Source: Betaproteobacteria bacterium (lineage in GTDB: Bacteria > Pseudomonadota > Gammaproteobacteria > Burkholderiales > SG8-39). From it: a stretch of DNA of 64,000 bases. The stretch lies in contig SHXR01000016.1 of NCBI GenBank assembly GCA_009693235.1, positions 1 through 64,000 on the forward strand, given 5' to 3'. The notes below the pieces were generated by a model. It was given only the letters and a program-made list of their open reading frames with translations, searched no databases and was not told the origin of the DNA. Positions 26,444 to 35,277 of this stretch are shown here, in pieces (within the stretch, counting starts at the first letter, position 1; the number at the start of each line of letters is the position of its first letter). The position numbers and the translations under genes were made by a program.

Positions 26444-27624
26444 ATCAGGTGGTTTTCACGCTCAATGGCGAACGCACCGAAGCGCTGGTGGAACCGCGCC
26501 TGCATCTGGCCGACTATCTTCGCGATACGTCGCGCCTTACCGGCACCCACCTTGGCTGCGAGCACGGCGTGTGTGGTGCGTGCACCGTTCTCATCGATGG
26601 GCAGCCCGCGCGCTCCTGCATCGCTTTCACCGTCGCCTGCGACGGGCGGGACGTTCGCACTATCGAGGGCTTCGAAGACGATGCGTTGATGAAGGATCTA
26701 CGCACCGCGTTCACCCGCGACCACGCACTGCAATGCGGCTTCTGCACACCAGGCATGTTGATTGCCGCGCGCGACGTCGTGATGCGTTGCCCAGACGCTG
26801 ATGACAAGCGCATCAGGAGCGAAATGTCCGGCAATCTATGCCGATGCACCGGCTACTTAGGTATCGCCAACGCCATCAATAGCGTCATCCAAGCAAGACG
26901 GGGCGGCGGCGCGACCCCGGCGATCCGCACGGCGATTGCCGCCAACGCACCGGTCGTGCAACCCCTCGCCAAACCATGGCAGGCCTTTACGCCGGCCGAT
27001 GCAGAAGCCGCCGCACCAAGACCCGCCGTTGCGGCGCCGCTCGATGACGCCGGTCCGCGCGAAGGCTGGCAGCGGATCGAGGAAAGCTTCATTGCCAATC
27101 ATTCGCCTGGTCGCGTGTGGGAAATCTTTGCCGATACCGCAGGCGTTGCTGCCTGCCTGCCTGGCGCGTCCATCGATGAAGCAACACCGACGAGCGCCAA
27201 GGGGCGGATCGATGTTCGGTTCGGGCCGATGAAGGCATCGTTTGCCGGTGCGACCTCCCTCGAACGCAATGAGACCCGCATGGAAGGCCGGATCAGGGGT
27301 GGCGGGAGCGATTCGCTGACCGGATCACGCGCCAAAGCGGACATCACTTATCGGCTAGCGAGCGAACACGACCGCACGCGGGTTTCGATCGTCATGGATT
27401 ACAACCTGCAAGGCCCGCTCGCGCAGTTTTCCAGGTCGGGTATCGTGAAGGCCTTCGCCGGGCGGATGGTCGCGCAGTTCGGTGAAAATTTGAATGCAAA
27501 ACTGGGCGGTGGGTCCGCGCCTATTCCACTTGCCGCAGGCCGGACCGCAGAATTGAACGCCGGCAATGTGCTTTGGCAGTGGCTGTGGAGCACGATCAAG
27601 AAGCTTTTGGGTCTAACGCGATAG
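26440..27624 (+). CDS. Fusion of molybdenum hydroxylase [2Fe-2S] subunit (CoxS) with a CoxG/SRPBCC domain
   Basis: A 394-residue protein made of two parts. Residues 1-160 are a CoxS subunit with two [2Fe-2S] clusters: C40, C45, C48, C60 (plant type) and the later CGFCTPGM and GNLCRCTGY (alpha-helical type). After a linker rich in Ala and Pro (about 165-205), residues 210-370 form a CoxG-like SRPBCC domain (SPGRVWEIFAD, ACLPGAS, VRFGPMKASFAG), ending in a short hydrophobic tail (LWQWLWSTIKKLLG). CoxG of CO dehydrogenase recruits the enzyme to the membrane, so the fusion may tether this enzyme as one unit. Confidence 0.9.
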   Translation: MNQVVFTLNGERTEALVEPRLHLADYLRDTSRLTGTHLGCEHGVCGACTVLIDGQPARSCIAFTVACDGRDVRTIEGFEDDALMKDLRTAFTRDHALQCGFCTPGMLIAARDVVMRCPDADDKRIRSEMSGNLCRCTGYLGIANAINSVIQARRGGGATPAIRTAIAANAPVVQPLAKPWQAFTPADAEAAAPRPAVAAPLDDAGPREGWQRIEESFIANHSPGRVWEIFADTAGVAACLPGASIDEATPTSAKGRIDVRFGPMKASFAGATSLERNETRMEGRIRGGGSDSLTGSRAKADITYRLASEHDRTRVSIVMDYNLQGPLAQFSRSGIVKAFAGRMVAQFGENLNAKLGGGSAPIPLAAGRTAELNAGNVLWQWLWSTIKKLLGLTR

Positions 27625-27634
27625 GAGACGGACG

Positions 27635-27997
27635 ATGGCACTCATTCCATTGGCAACACAGGGCAACTTCTTCCACATCTACGATTTTCGGGTGAAAGAA
27701 GGCATGATCGATGAGTTCGTGCGGCTCTTCAACGAATTCGACTACTCCGATCACAATCCGATGCACAAGTCGGCCGCGCAGGTGAAAGACGGCGTGCTGG
27801 TCCAAGACACCAAGGACCCGCAGCGTTTTTGGCTGATCGCGGAATGGTCGGACATCGAAGAGCATGCGCGGATTCGCAAGGTGCTCGTCGAGATGAAACC
27901 TGCATTCGTGAAGTGCATCGAAGGCGGCAAGTTCATTCCCGATTACGGCAAGATCGTGTCCAGCACGCCGGAACACATTCTGAACAAAGCCGCGTAA
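27635..27997 (+). CDS. Small ABM-like (antibiotic biosynthesis monooxygenase fold) protein
   Basis: A 120-residue protein with the length and pattern of a ferredoxin-like dimeric alpha-beta barrel: NFFHIYDFRVKEGMIDEFVR at the start and a strand FWLIAEWSD in the middle. Such proteins act as cofactor-free monooxygenases, isomerases or lyases in aromatic breakdown, or have no known role. It sits 10 bases after the CoxS-CoxG gene and 20 bases before the isomerase, with AGGAG in front. Family placement is from pattern only; function unknown. Confidence 0.55.
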   Translation: MALIPLATQGNFFHIYDFRVKEGMIDEFVRLFNEFDYSDHNPMHKSAAQVKDGVLVQDTKDPQRFWLIAEWSDIEEHARIRKVLVEMKPAFVKCIEGGKFIPDYGKIVSSTPEHILNKAA

Positions 27998-28017
27998 TTC
28001 AACTTCGAATCGATCCC

Positions 28018-28662
28018 ATGCAGCTCTACACCTTCTTTCGTTCTTCCACTTCCTTTCGCCTGCGAATTGCGCTCGCCTATAAGGGTATGTCGTATGAGGC
28101 GCGCTACACCAGCTTGCCGAAAATGGAACATGCCAAACCGGACTACTTGTCGGTGAATCCGCAAGGGCTGGTACCGGCGTTGATCGATGATTCCGGCAAA
28201 GTGTTCACGCAATCGATGGCGATGATCGAGTATCTGGATGATTTGAAGCCGGCGCCCGCGCTCATGCCGAAGCATCCCGAAGAGAAGTGGTATGTGCGCG
28301 CGGTCGCGCAGATCATCGGCTGTGAAATGCATCCGCTCAACAACGTCCGGGTGCTTAAATACCTGAAAACCGCCTATGCCTTGGATGACAACAAGATCAA
28401 CAAGGAGTGGTATCCGCACTGGATTCATGAAGGCATGCGCGGGCTGGAGTCCCTCATCGCCTCGCAAGGGCGCGCCGGCACGTACTGCCTCGGCAACCAG
28501 TTCACGATGGCCGATGTGTGTCTCGTCCCGCAGATCTACAACGCCAAGCGATTCAATTGCGATATGACCCCCTATCCGGCCGCGATGAAGATCTTCGAGG
28601 CATGCGCCCAACTGGATTGCGTCAAAACCACTGAACCTGCGACGCAAAGCGACGCCATCTGA
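28018..28662 (+). CDS. Maleylacetoacetate / maleylpyruvate isomerase (zeta-class GST)
   Basis: A 214-residue glutathione-dependent enzyme. The active-site signature near the N-terminus, FRSSTSFRLRIALAYKG, is that of zeta-class GSTs (SSxSxRVR type); QSMAMIEYLDD is the glutathione site, and the C-terminal domain has ADVCLVPQIYNAKRF. The zeta enzyme isomerises maleylacetoacetate or maleylpyruvate to the fumaryl form after ring cleavage of homogentisate or gentisate. With the Rieske oxygenase it hints at a gentisate-type route, though no ring-cleavage dioxygenase is in the window. The start at 28018 is the family start. Confidence 0.87.
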   Translation: MQLYTFFRSSTSFRLRIALAYKGMSYEARYTSLPKMEHAKPDYLSVNPQGLVPALIDDSGKVFTQSMAMIEYLDDLKPAPALMPKHPEEKWYVRAVAQIIGCEMHPLNNVRVLKYLKTAYALDDNKINKEWYPHWIHEGMRGLESLIASQGRAGTYCLGNQFTMADVCLVPQIYNAKRFNCDMTPYPAAMKIFEACAQLDCVKTTEPATQSDAI

Positions 28663-29901
28663 GTGAGTGCCGCATCACGAGCAGATAGCAATTCCTACGC
28701 GGTCACACGGCTTGTCGCATCGCTCGTCCTGATGACGATCGGCAACGGCGGCATGTACGCCGCGACCGTCGCCTTGCCGTTGGTACAAGCAGATTTCGGC
28801 ATCGGACGCTCCGATGCGTCACTCCCCTACACGCTCACCATGATCGGCTTTGGACTGGGCGGCATCATGATGGGCCGTCTCGCCGATCGATTCGGTGTGA
28901 TGATGCCGGTGATCGGTGGCGCGATTTTTATTTGCGGCGGTTTTGTCGCTGCCTCGTTCGCGCCGAACATTTGGACTTTCGCGCTCCTACACGGCGTTCT
29001 GATCGGCTTTTTCGGCTGCGCCGCCACATTCGCACCGCTTATCGCGGACGTATCGCAGTGGTTCACCAAGCGCCGCGGCATCGCGGTAGCCATCGTCATC
29101 AGCGGCAACTATGTCGCCGGGGCCATCTGGCCGCTCGTACTGGAAAACACATTCTCGTCGGTCGGCTGGCGCGCAACGTACATCGGCGTGGGCATCTTTA
29201 GCCTCGCCACGATGATTCCGCTCGCCCTGTTGCTGGGGCGCCCACCGCCCTCCCACGAGAATGGCGACAGCGCCCCACATGTCCGTTTTGTCGCGGACCG
29301 CCCACTCGGTTTTTCCCCAGCCGTATTGCAAGCGATTCTGGTGCTGGCAAGCATCGCCTGCTGTGTCGCGATGTCGATGCCGATCGTGCATATCGTCGCG
29401 TACTGTGGTGATCTGGGGATCGCGGCGGCGCGCGGCGCTGAAATGCTCTCCTTGATGCTCGCCTCGGGGATCGTGAGCCGGCTTGCGTCCGGATGGATCT
29501 CCGATCAGATCGGTGCGTTACGCACCCTCCTCCTCGGTTCGACCTTGCAGGGCGCCGCGTTGCTGCTCTTTCTCCCGTTCGATGGACTCGCATCGCTCTA
29601 CGTCGTGTCGGCCATGTTCGGCTTATTTCAAGGCGGCATCGTACCGATGTACGCGATCATCGTGCGCGATTATTTCCCCCCAAGTGAAGCCGGCACGCGC
29701 GTAGGCGTAGTGATGATGGCAACCATGCTTGGTATGGCGCTTGGCGGCTGGATGTCGGGTGCCGTGTTTGATCTCACCGGTTCCTACCGGGCGGCGTTTC
29801 TCAATGGCTCGGCATGGAACCTGTTTAATGTTGCGATTGCCGCTTGGTTGCTCTATCGTCATACTCGGCTTTACCCCACCGCAGATCGGAGTCGCCAATG
29901 A
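28663..29901 (+). CDS. MFS transporter (12 membrane segments)
   Basis: A 412-residue major facilitator with 12 hydrophobic segments and the family loop motifs GRLADRFGV (between segments 2 and 3) and GWISDQIGALRT (between 8 and 9). A GTG start follows the isomerase stop with no gap. Related carriers move aromatic or monocarboxylic acids with protons, which suits import of the operon's substrate; this is inferred from place. It ends by overlapping the start of the broken GST gene by four bases. Confidence 0.87.
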   Translation: MSAASRADSNSYAVTRLVASLVLMTIGNGGMYAATVALPLVQADFGIGRSDASLPYTLTMIGFGLGGIMMGRLADRFGVMMPVIGGAIFICGGFVAASFAPNIWTFALLHGVLIGFFGCAATFAPLIADVSQWFTKRRGIAVAIVISGNYVAGAIWPLVLENTFSSVGWRATYIGVGIFSLATMIPLALLLGRPPPSHENGDSAPHVRFVADRPLGFSPAVLQAILVLASIACCVAMSMPIVHIVAYCGDLGIAAARGAEMLSLMLASGIVSRLASGWISDQIGALRTLLLGSTLQGAALLLFLPFDGLASLYVVSAMFGLFQGGIVPMYAIIVRDYFPPSEAGTRVGVVMMATMLGMALGGWMSGAVFDLTGSYRAAFLNGSAWNLFNVAIAAWLLYRHTRLYPTADRSRQ

Positions 29902-30531
29902 AACTCAAACTCTACTATGCCCCATCGCCCGTTCACTCGTCCCATTGATTGCATTGCATGAAGCGGACGCCGAGTTCGAGCTCCGCCCGGTGTCGCTGAA
30001 AAGCGGCGAACAGAAAACGCCCGAGTACCTCAAGGTCAACCGAAAGGGAAGGTCCCAGCGCTTGATGTCGACGGCGAGATCCTGACTGAAAACGTCGCCA
30101 TCCTCAGCTTTCTTGCGCGGACGTTTCCCAATGCCAATTTGCTACCGACTGACCCAAAGAATTCCATCAAGGCGCTCATCCTGATGGGATTCTGCGGCGC
30201 CGGCATGCATCCACCGCTCACCCGCATCAACGGGCCGGTACGATTTTGCGATGTGCCCGGCACCGAAGAGAGTGTGCGCAAGCTCGCGGTCGAGGAGGTC
30301 ATCAAAAATTTCACGGTCGCCGACGAACTTCTCGCCGGACGCGAATGGCTCTTCGATCACTGGACCGCGGTGGACGCCTACTTCTTTTGGGTGTGGCGCC
30401 GGTTTGGTCTGTTCGACATCAAGATCCCAGCGTTCTCGAACTATGCCGCGCATGGTGAGCGCATGATGAAACGTGCCAGCGTGCAAAAGGCTTTCGCGTA
30501 CGAAAAGGAAGTGCAGGCAAAGGGTATCTAA
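29898..30531 (+). pseudogene. Glutathione S-transferase with two frameshifts
   Basis: Three frame segments together give a complete GST of about 211 residues: MKLKLYYAPS, then ARSLVPLIALHEADAEFELR through PEYLKVN, then KVPALDVDGEILTENVAILS and the rest to KEVQAKGI. Frame one is lost near 29936-29940 in TCGCCCG, and frame two near 30040-30041 where AACCGAAAG stands for the expected AACCCGAAAG. Each is one missing base next to a C or G run. As part of the catabolic operon an intact GST would fit. I score it as a pseudogene, with real doubt that the indels are errors. Confidence 0.75.
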
Positions 30532-31156
30532 GGAAAGGCGCGGCCGTGACAAGAACGGTGATCATCGTCACGGCGCTGCGCAAGCCGTAGACGGATCAAG
30601 CCAATGGCCAACGCTCTCTCGGTCGGGGGGGCGAACATTCGCGTCGAGTAGCTTCGCTGGATGAAGCGTCGCAATGCGAATGACGCGATCGAGCAGGCAT
30701 GTCTTGTCGAGCCGTCGCCTAGTAATCGCATATGTGCTTTTGCGGGATGTCGCGCTACACGCGGTCTGGCGCAGTAGGGATTTGCCTACACGACCATTAG
30801 TCAGATAGCCGCCCGTCACGGCGCATGAACATGGTCCAATTCAGCATGGTGAATCATCGCAGTGCGACGTGGGCTTGGCCGTAGCGCATCCCGCCGACGC
30901 TGTCGTTGAGCGGCGCAATGGCGCCCTCCCCGCGGCGCCCGACGGGAGCATGCTGCCTGCTAGGGATGATCGAACGTCGGCCCGCGTCGCGATGCAGGCA
31001 ACGGGTGGCACCCGCAAGTTCGGCATGCAACTTCCGTGCACCAAGTCGCTCGATCCATTTTGGAATAACGCGCCCGCCCGGCACTGGCTGCCGACGTCGT
31101 CGCCCGGGTGCGCATCGATGCATGCGCCATGACATCCCCCCCGCCCCGAGCCGCTT
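30532..31156. other. Intergenic region without a supported gene
   Basis: About 625 bases separate the catabolic operon from the CHASE2-EAL gene. Open frames of 60-95 codons occur on both strands, but none has a ribosome-binding site, a family motif or the codon use of the neighbours. A plus-strand stretch near 30800 reads ISQIAARHG before a stop, which resembles a transposase helix-turn-helix fragment, but is too short to call. The region looks like decayed or rearranged sequence and must hold the promoter of the next gene. Confidence 0.5.
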
Positions 31157-33175
31157 ATGCAGGCGTCACGATGGATCTACGCGACGCTGGGCATCGCATT
31201 GACCGGCGCAGTCCTGCACCTTTCGGGACTCGCAGCGTGCCTGGAATATCTTCTATCAGATGTCTTCCTCGCTACGGCGGAGCGCGCACCCGATCCATCG
31301 ATCGTTATCGTCGAGATTGACAACGCAAGCTTGGAGAGAATCGGGCGTTGGCCCTGGTCACGCGCCATCCATGCCGAATTCGTCGACCTGGCACAGCGGG
31401 CGGGCGCCAAATCGGTCGGCTTCGACATTGCCTTTGCCGAGCCGGACGCGGCCGATCTGAACGGCGATGCAATATTTGCAGCCACGCTCGCCCGCAGCGA
31501 TCGAGTCGTGTTACCGGTCTTCGTCAAGCGCGATGAGACCGGCATTCCATGGGAATCGCGTCCCCTCCCGCGCCTAGCCGTCGCAGCCAGACTCGGCCGG
31601 GTCGATGTACCGATTGACCGTGATGGCTTGGTACGGCGCACCATTGAGGACCACCGCAACCCCGCTCTCCGCGCAACGACCTTTGCCAATGCAGCGTGGG
31701 AAGCGAGCAAGGAGCCCGCTTCGCCTGGCGATCCGGCCCACCCTGCGAAAGAGCGGCCGCACTATGAAGAACGTCTGATCCCGTTCTGCTCATTTAATGG
31801 GCGTTTCAGTCGACTATCGTTTGCCGACGTCATAGCCGACCCCGGTCAGGCCGCATTCCTACGCGAGCGCATCGTACTCGTCGGCGTCACGGCGCCCCGC
31901 TTGGCTTCCGGACTCCTGGTTCCCGGCAAGGGCAGCCCGCGCATGCTGAGCGGCATTGAAGTGCAAGCGCATGTGCTCAATGCCATCAAACAGGGTTCGC
32001 TCGTGCGCGCGGCAGGTTGGGTCCTCGATGCTACTGCCGCAGTGCTCGCGTTGGTGGTGATGGTCGATGTCATGGTGTTTATGCGTGCTCCTCGCTGGGT
32101 CAATGCCACTGTCGCCGCGACACTCGTCGTCTGCGGATTGGTGCCGGCGTTGCTGCTGCTTAAAAACATCTGGCTGTCGCCCGCGCTGCCTATCCTCATC
32201 CTTACCACCGGATACGCCACCTGGTGGTGGCTCTATCCCCGCACCACGGAGCGTTTGATCCAACCATTCCGATCGCATCCGGATGTGACGAGGCAATCAT
32301 CCGAGGACGCGTTCGTCATGCACAACGAGGACGGCTTGCACGTTGAGCAAGATGACGGGCATGGCAAAAGCAATCTCGATCTGCAAATGGACCTTGCCCA
32401 TGCGATCGAGCGGAACGAACTGCTGTTGCACTATCAGCCACAAATTGATGTGACGGGCGGGCGCGTGGTCGGCGTGGAGGCCCTTATCCGATGGCAGCAT
32501 CCCCGTCTTGGGCTACTTGGCCCCGATCGCATTATCCCGGTCGCGGAAGCTGCCGATCTCATCATCGCCACCGATGATTGGGTAGCCCATACAGCCGCAC
32601 ACCAGCTTGCGGCATGGCGAAAAAGCGATTTTCCGCTATTGACCATGAGTATCAATGTATCGAATCGGCAACTGCTGCGCACCGACCTCGTCACCCTGGC
32701 AAAGCACATCATCGATGAGAGCGACACTGGGCGCGGTGAACTGATCTTCGAGGTCACCGAGCGCATGTTGATACATGACCCTGATCAGTGCGCAAAAACG
32801 ATTGCGGCGATTCGAGGCATCGGCATTGGCGTATCCATCGATGATTTCGGAACCGGATATTCCTCCCTGGCCCATCTTCAGAATCTTACGGTCGACCAGA
32901 TCAAGATCGACCAGTCGTTCATCCAATTGCTACCGGACGATCACGGCGGTGCCGCCACTGTGCAAGCCGTCCTCAACATGGCCCGCACGCTTGGCATTCC
33001 AACCGTCGCGGAAGGCGTCGAAACGAGGGCGCAGCTCGAGTGGCTGCGCGCGCAGCATTGCGAAAAAGTGCAGGGGTACTTGTATAGTCGGCCGGTCGCC
33101 GCCAGCGAGCTTCCCGACCTGATCAATGCGATCCAGAATCGAATGACGCTGGCGCAGGCAATCGCTGAAAAATAA
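31157..33175 (+). CDS. CHASE2-EAL protein: membrane sensor c-di-GMP phosphodiesterase
   Basis: A 672-residue membrane protein. After one N-terminal segment comes a CHASE2 domain (about 30-280, with PDPSIVIVEIDNASL), then three membrane segments (about 285-365), and a cytoplasmic EAL domain (about 405-655). The EAL motif is VEALIRWQHP, with the metal-site segments MSINVSNRQL, EVTERML, SIDDFGTGYSSL and VAEGVET all present. It should hydrolyse cyclic di-GMP in response to an outside signal. There is no GGDEF domain. The same sensor domain occurs in the histidine kinase at 3.5 kb. Confidence 0.9.
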   Translation: MQASRWIYATLGIALTGAVLHLSGLAACLEYLLSDVFLATAERAPDPSIVIVEIDNASLERIGRWPWSRAIHAEFVDLAQRAGAKSVGFDIAFAEPDAADLNGDAIFAATLARSDRVVLPVFVKRDETGIPWESRPLPRLAVAARLGRVDVPIDRDGLVRRTIEDHRNPALRATTFANAAWEASKEPASPGDPAHPAKERPHYEERLIPFCSFNGRFSRLSFADVIADPGQAAFLRERIVLVGVTAPRLASGLLVPGKGSPRMLSGIEVQAHVLNAIKQGSLVRAAGWVLDATAAVLALVVMVDVMVFMRAPRWVNATVAATLVVCGLVPALLLLKNIWLSPALPILILTTGYATWWWLYPRTTERLIQPFRSHPDVTRQSSEDAFVMHNEDGLHVEQDDGHGKSNLDLQMDLAHAIERNELLLHYQPQIDVTGGRVVGVEALIRWQHPRLGLLGPDRIIPVAEAADLIIATDDWVAHTAAHQLAAWRKSDFPLLTMSINVSNRQLLRTDLVTLAKHIIDESDTGRGELIFEVTERMLIHDPDQCAKTIAAIRGIGIGVSIDDFGTGYSSLAHLQNLTVDQIKIDQSFIQLLPDDHGGAATVQAVLNMARTLGIPTVAEGVETRAQLEWLRAQHCEKVQGYLYSRPVAASELPDLINAIQNRMTLAQAIAEK

Positions 33176-33353
33176 GCCCTTCGCCGGTGGCAAGGAGGAC
33201 TGTGAGAAGATGGTGGGGAACGCGCGACCATACGCTGCGCATCGATCGGCCCTGGTCTCGCCAGTTGCTGCGGGGTATTTTGCGACCTACCAATGAACTT
33301 CCCCCCCCTTACACGGTCGATAGTCTGCTTACCCTCACAACGGAAAATAATCC

Positions 33354-34004
33354 ATGACTTCGCAGGAAACCGAGCTGCTCAACACGTTCCTCGCGCAGCT
33401 CACCGAGATACGTGGCATCGCCAAGGACCGGGCGGCAGACGACCTGATCGCCAAAGCCGTCGCCCAGCAACCCGATTCTGCCTATCTTCTGGTGCAACGG
33501 TCCCTCCTGCAGGATCAAGCACTCGATGCTGCCAGGCAGCAAATCGCAAAACTGGAAAGCGATCTGCGCGGTGTAGCAGCCCCTGCGGCGGCCCGCTCGG
33601 GCGGATTCCTAAGCGGCATGAGCGCCTGGGGACGTAAGCCTACGGCAGCGGTTGCACCAGCCTTCGCGAGCCAGCCAAGCCAAGCCTCCTCACCATATGC
33701 GGCCGCGACCCCATCGGCGATGCAGCAAGGCGGTGGCAGCAGTTTTCTAGGGCGTGCCGCAGCCACCGCAGCGGGCGTCGTCGGCGGTGCCTTTCTTTTT
33801 CAAGGCATCAGCCAGCTCATGGGCCACCACGGAAACGGCACGCCTGCAAGCGCGCAACAAGGCACGCCGGCCGAATCCGGTCTACTCACCAATAGTTTCG
33901 CCAACGACGTAGAACCGAATGTCGCCGGCAACGATGGGATGGAACAGTACGACAGCGCACTGGATGACTCCGCAGGATTCGATGATTCATCATCCGAGGC
34001 ATAA
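33354..34004 (+). CDS. DUF2076 family protein
   Basis: A 216-residue protein. The N-terminal 75 residues are helical and likely coiled coil (TELLNTFLAQL-like start, then LIAKAVAQQPDSAYLLVQRS, typical of DUF2076). A Gly/Ala/Ser-rich middle is followed by a hydrophobic segment (SFLGRAAATAAGVVGGAFLF, about 130-150) and an acidic tail full of Asp and Ser. DUF2076 proteins are of unknown function and may be periplasmic ligand-binding or membrane-linked. It stands alone and ends at copy 3 of the intergenic repeat. A C8 run lies upstream in its leader. Confidence 0.75.
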   Translation: MTSQETELLNTFLAQLTEIRGIAKDRAADDLIAKAVAQQPDSAYLLVQRSLLQDQALDAARQQIAKLESDLRGVAAPAAARSGGFLSGMSAWGRKPTAAVAPAFASQPSQASSPYAAATPSAMQQGGGSSFLGRAAATAAGVVGGAFLFQGISQLMGHHGNGTPASAQQGTPAESGLLTNSFANDVEPNVAGNDGMEQYDSALDDSAGFDDSSSEA

Positions 34005-34019
34005 CTGGCGGTGAGCAGT

Positions 34020-34125
34020 TCCCCTTAAGTGATCACTTAACAAGGGGGCTCGCTCCTTCGTAACTCCCCGAAAAATATGGGCACCCTGATTGCGCGGAAT
34101 AGCTTAATCAGCGTTTTCTTGATTC
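34020..34125 (-). repeat. Convergent-intergenic repeat, copy 3 (inverted)
   Basis: The complement of this stretch reads AAACGCTGATTAAGCTATTC, CGCGCAATCAGG, TATTTTTCGGGGAGTTACGA, GCGAGCCCCCTTGTTAAGTG, close to copy 2 throughout. At its left end AAGTGATCACTT is a perfect 12-base palindrome. It lies between the convergent DUF2076 gene and the amidohydrolase gene. Confidence 0.8.
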
Positions 34126-34174
34126 ATTTCAACGGAAACAAGCTCACTACCCAAAGCCCGTCGACGGTGGATGG

Positions 34175-35242
34175 CTAGCGCGCGTAGAACCGCTCGATGT
34201 TGTCGCAGAAAATATTCTGCCGCGCCTCATCGGTCAGGTCATCGCGTGACATCAATTCATCCACTTCATGCATCGCTCGCTCGACATTCGACTCATGCGG
34301 ATAGTCCGACGCAAAAATGATGTTCCGCGAGCCAATCCGATCGATGAGCGTGCGCATGGACGGTTCACCGCCCTCGCAGCTGAAGTACAACCGGCCGGAC
34401 TTGAAGACATCCGACGGGGACGTCTTCATGAACGACGAATACTCGCGCACTTCCTTGCCAGCCCATCCGGAATACGCGCGGTCGAGCCGGTCGATCATAT
34501 AGGGCACCCATCCGGTGCCGGCCTCGAGGAATCCAACGCGCAAGGTCTTGAAGCGATCGAACACGCCTTCCATGACAAAGCTGGTGAGCTGAATCATTTG
34601 CGATATCGGATGTTCGAGCGCTTGCGTCGCCGCGAAGTGGATCATTGAATTGATGCCAAGGTTCATCGATGGTGCGCCATGCGTTGCAATCGGCACATTG
34701 AGACGCTCGGCTTCTTCGTAGACCGGCCAGAAATCCGGATGCCCGAGCAATTGCCGGACGCCGACATCGGCACTATTGGCTGGCAGCACCGCACCCACCG
34801 CGCCTAGCTCAGTGACCGCGCGGCGCAGTTCCTTCACTGCCTCCGGTACGCTTTGCAGCGGGATCAACGCCATTGCGCGCAGACGCTTCGATTTCCGGTA
34901 ATACCGGTCATGAAACCAATCGTTGTAGGCTCGCGCCAGTGCAATAGCCCATCGCGTGTCCTGGATGGTTGTAAATGAGAGTCCTGCGGTCGGATAGAGC
35001 ACCGTCGATTCGATGCCCATTTTATCCAGCGTATCGAGCCAATTTTGCGACGTGATGTTGTAGTCGGCATAAAGACCCATGCGCGCAATGATGGCGCCCC
35101 GACTGTAGCCGTCCAGCGTCGGGAAAAAGGGATAACCAAGCAGCGACGTATTCTTTGCGTACGGCGCCTCCAGATATTCAAACAACTCGGCGTCGCGCTC
35201 GATGACATGTCCGTCGCCGTCCAGAATTCGCTTTGGTCGCAT
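34175..35242 (-). CDS. Amidohydrolase 2 family protein (decarboxylase/hydrolase type)
   Basis: A 355-residue TIM-barrel protein of the amidohydrolase 2 group, which includes ACMSD and gamma-resorcylate decarboxylase. Seen: DGDGHVIE at the start (the first metal site has D-G-H rather than H-x-H), the histidine in PIATHGAPSM, the motif VGFLEAGTGWVPYM, and the aspartate in FASDYPHES. Such enzymes in Burkholderiales often decarboxylate or hydrolyse aromatic or cyclic acids. It is read in the same direction as, and 35 bases after, the diiron-like gene, so they likely form a two-gene unit. Substrate unknown. Confidence 0.82.
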   Translation of the reverse strand: MRPKRILDGDGHVIERDAELFEYLEAPYAKNTSLLGYPFFPTLDGYSRGAIIARMGLYADYNITSQNWLDTLDKMGIESTVLYPTAGLSFTTIQDTRWAIALARAYNDWFHDRYYRKSKRLRAMALIPLQSVPEAVKELRRAVTELGAVGAVLPANSADVGVRQLLGHPDFWPVYEEAERLNVPIATHGAPSMNLGINSMIHFAATQALEHPISQMIQLTSFVMEGVFDRFKTLRVGFLEAGTGWVPYMIDRLDRAYSGWAGKEVREYSSFMKTSPSDVFKSGRLYFSCEGGEPSMRTLIDRIGSRNIIFASDYPHESNVERAMHEVDELMSRDDLTDEARQNIFCDNIERFYAR

Positions 35243-35277
35243 GTTGCAGTCTCCTGTTTTGTCAACTCATCAGACGG

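Noticed and set aside
23235-27624. True aerobic CO dehydrogenase (coxMSL)
   Set aside because: The CO-specific AYRCSFR loop is absent from the large subunit and gene order is L-M-S within an aromatic operon.
30568-31135. Small genes or a transposon remnant in the 625-base gap
   Set aside because: Only a nine-residue resemblance to a transposase helix-turn-helix; no start signals or motifs in the other frames.
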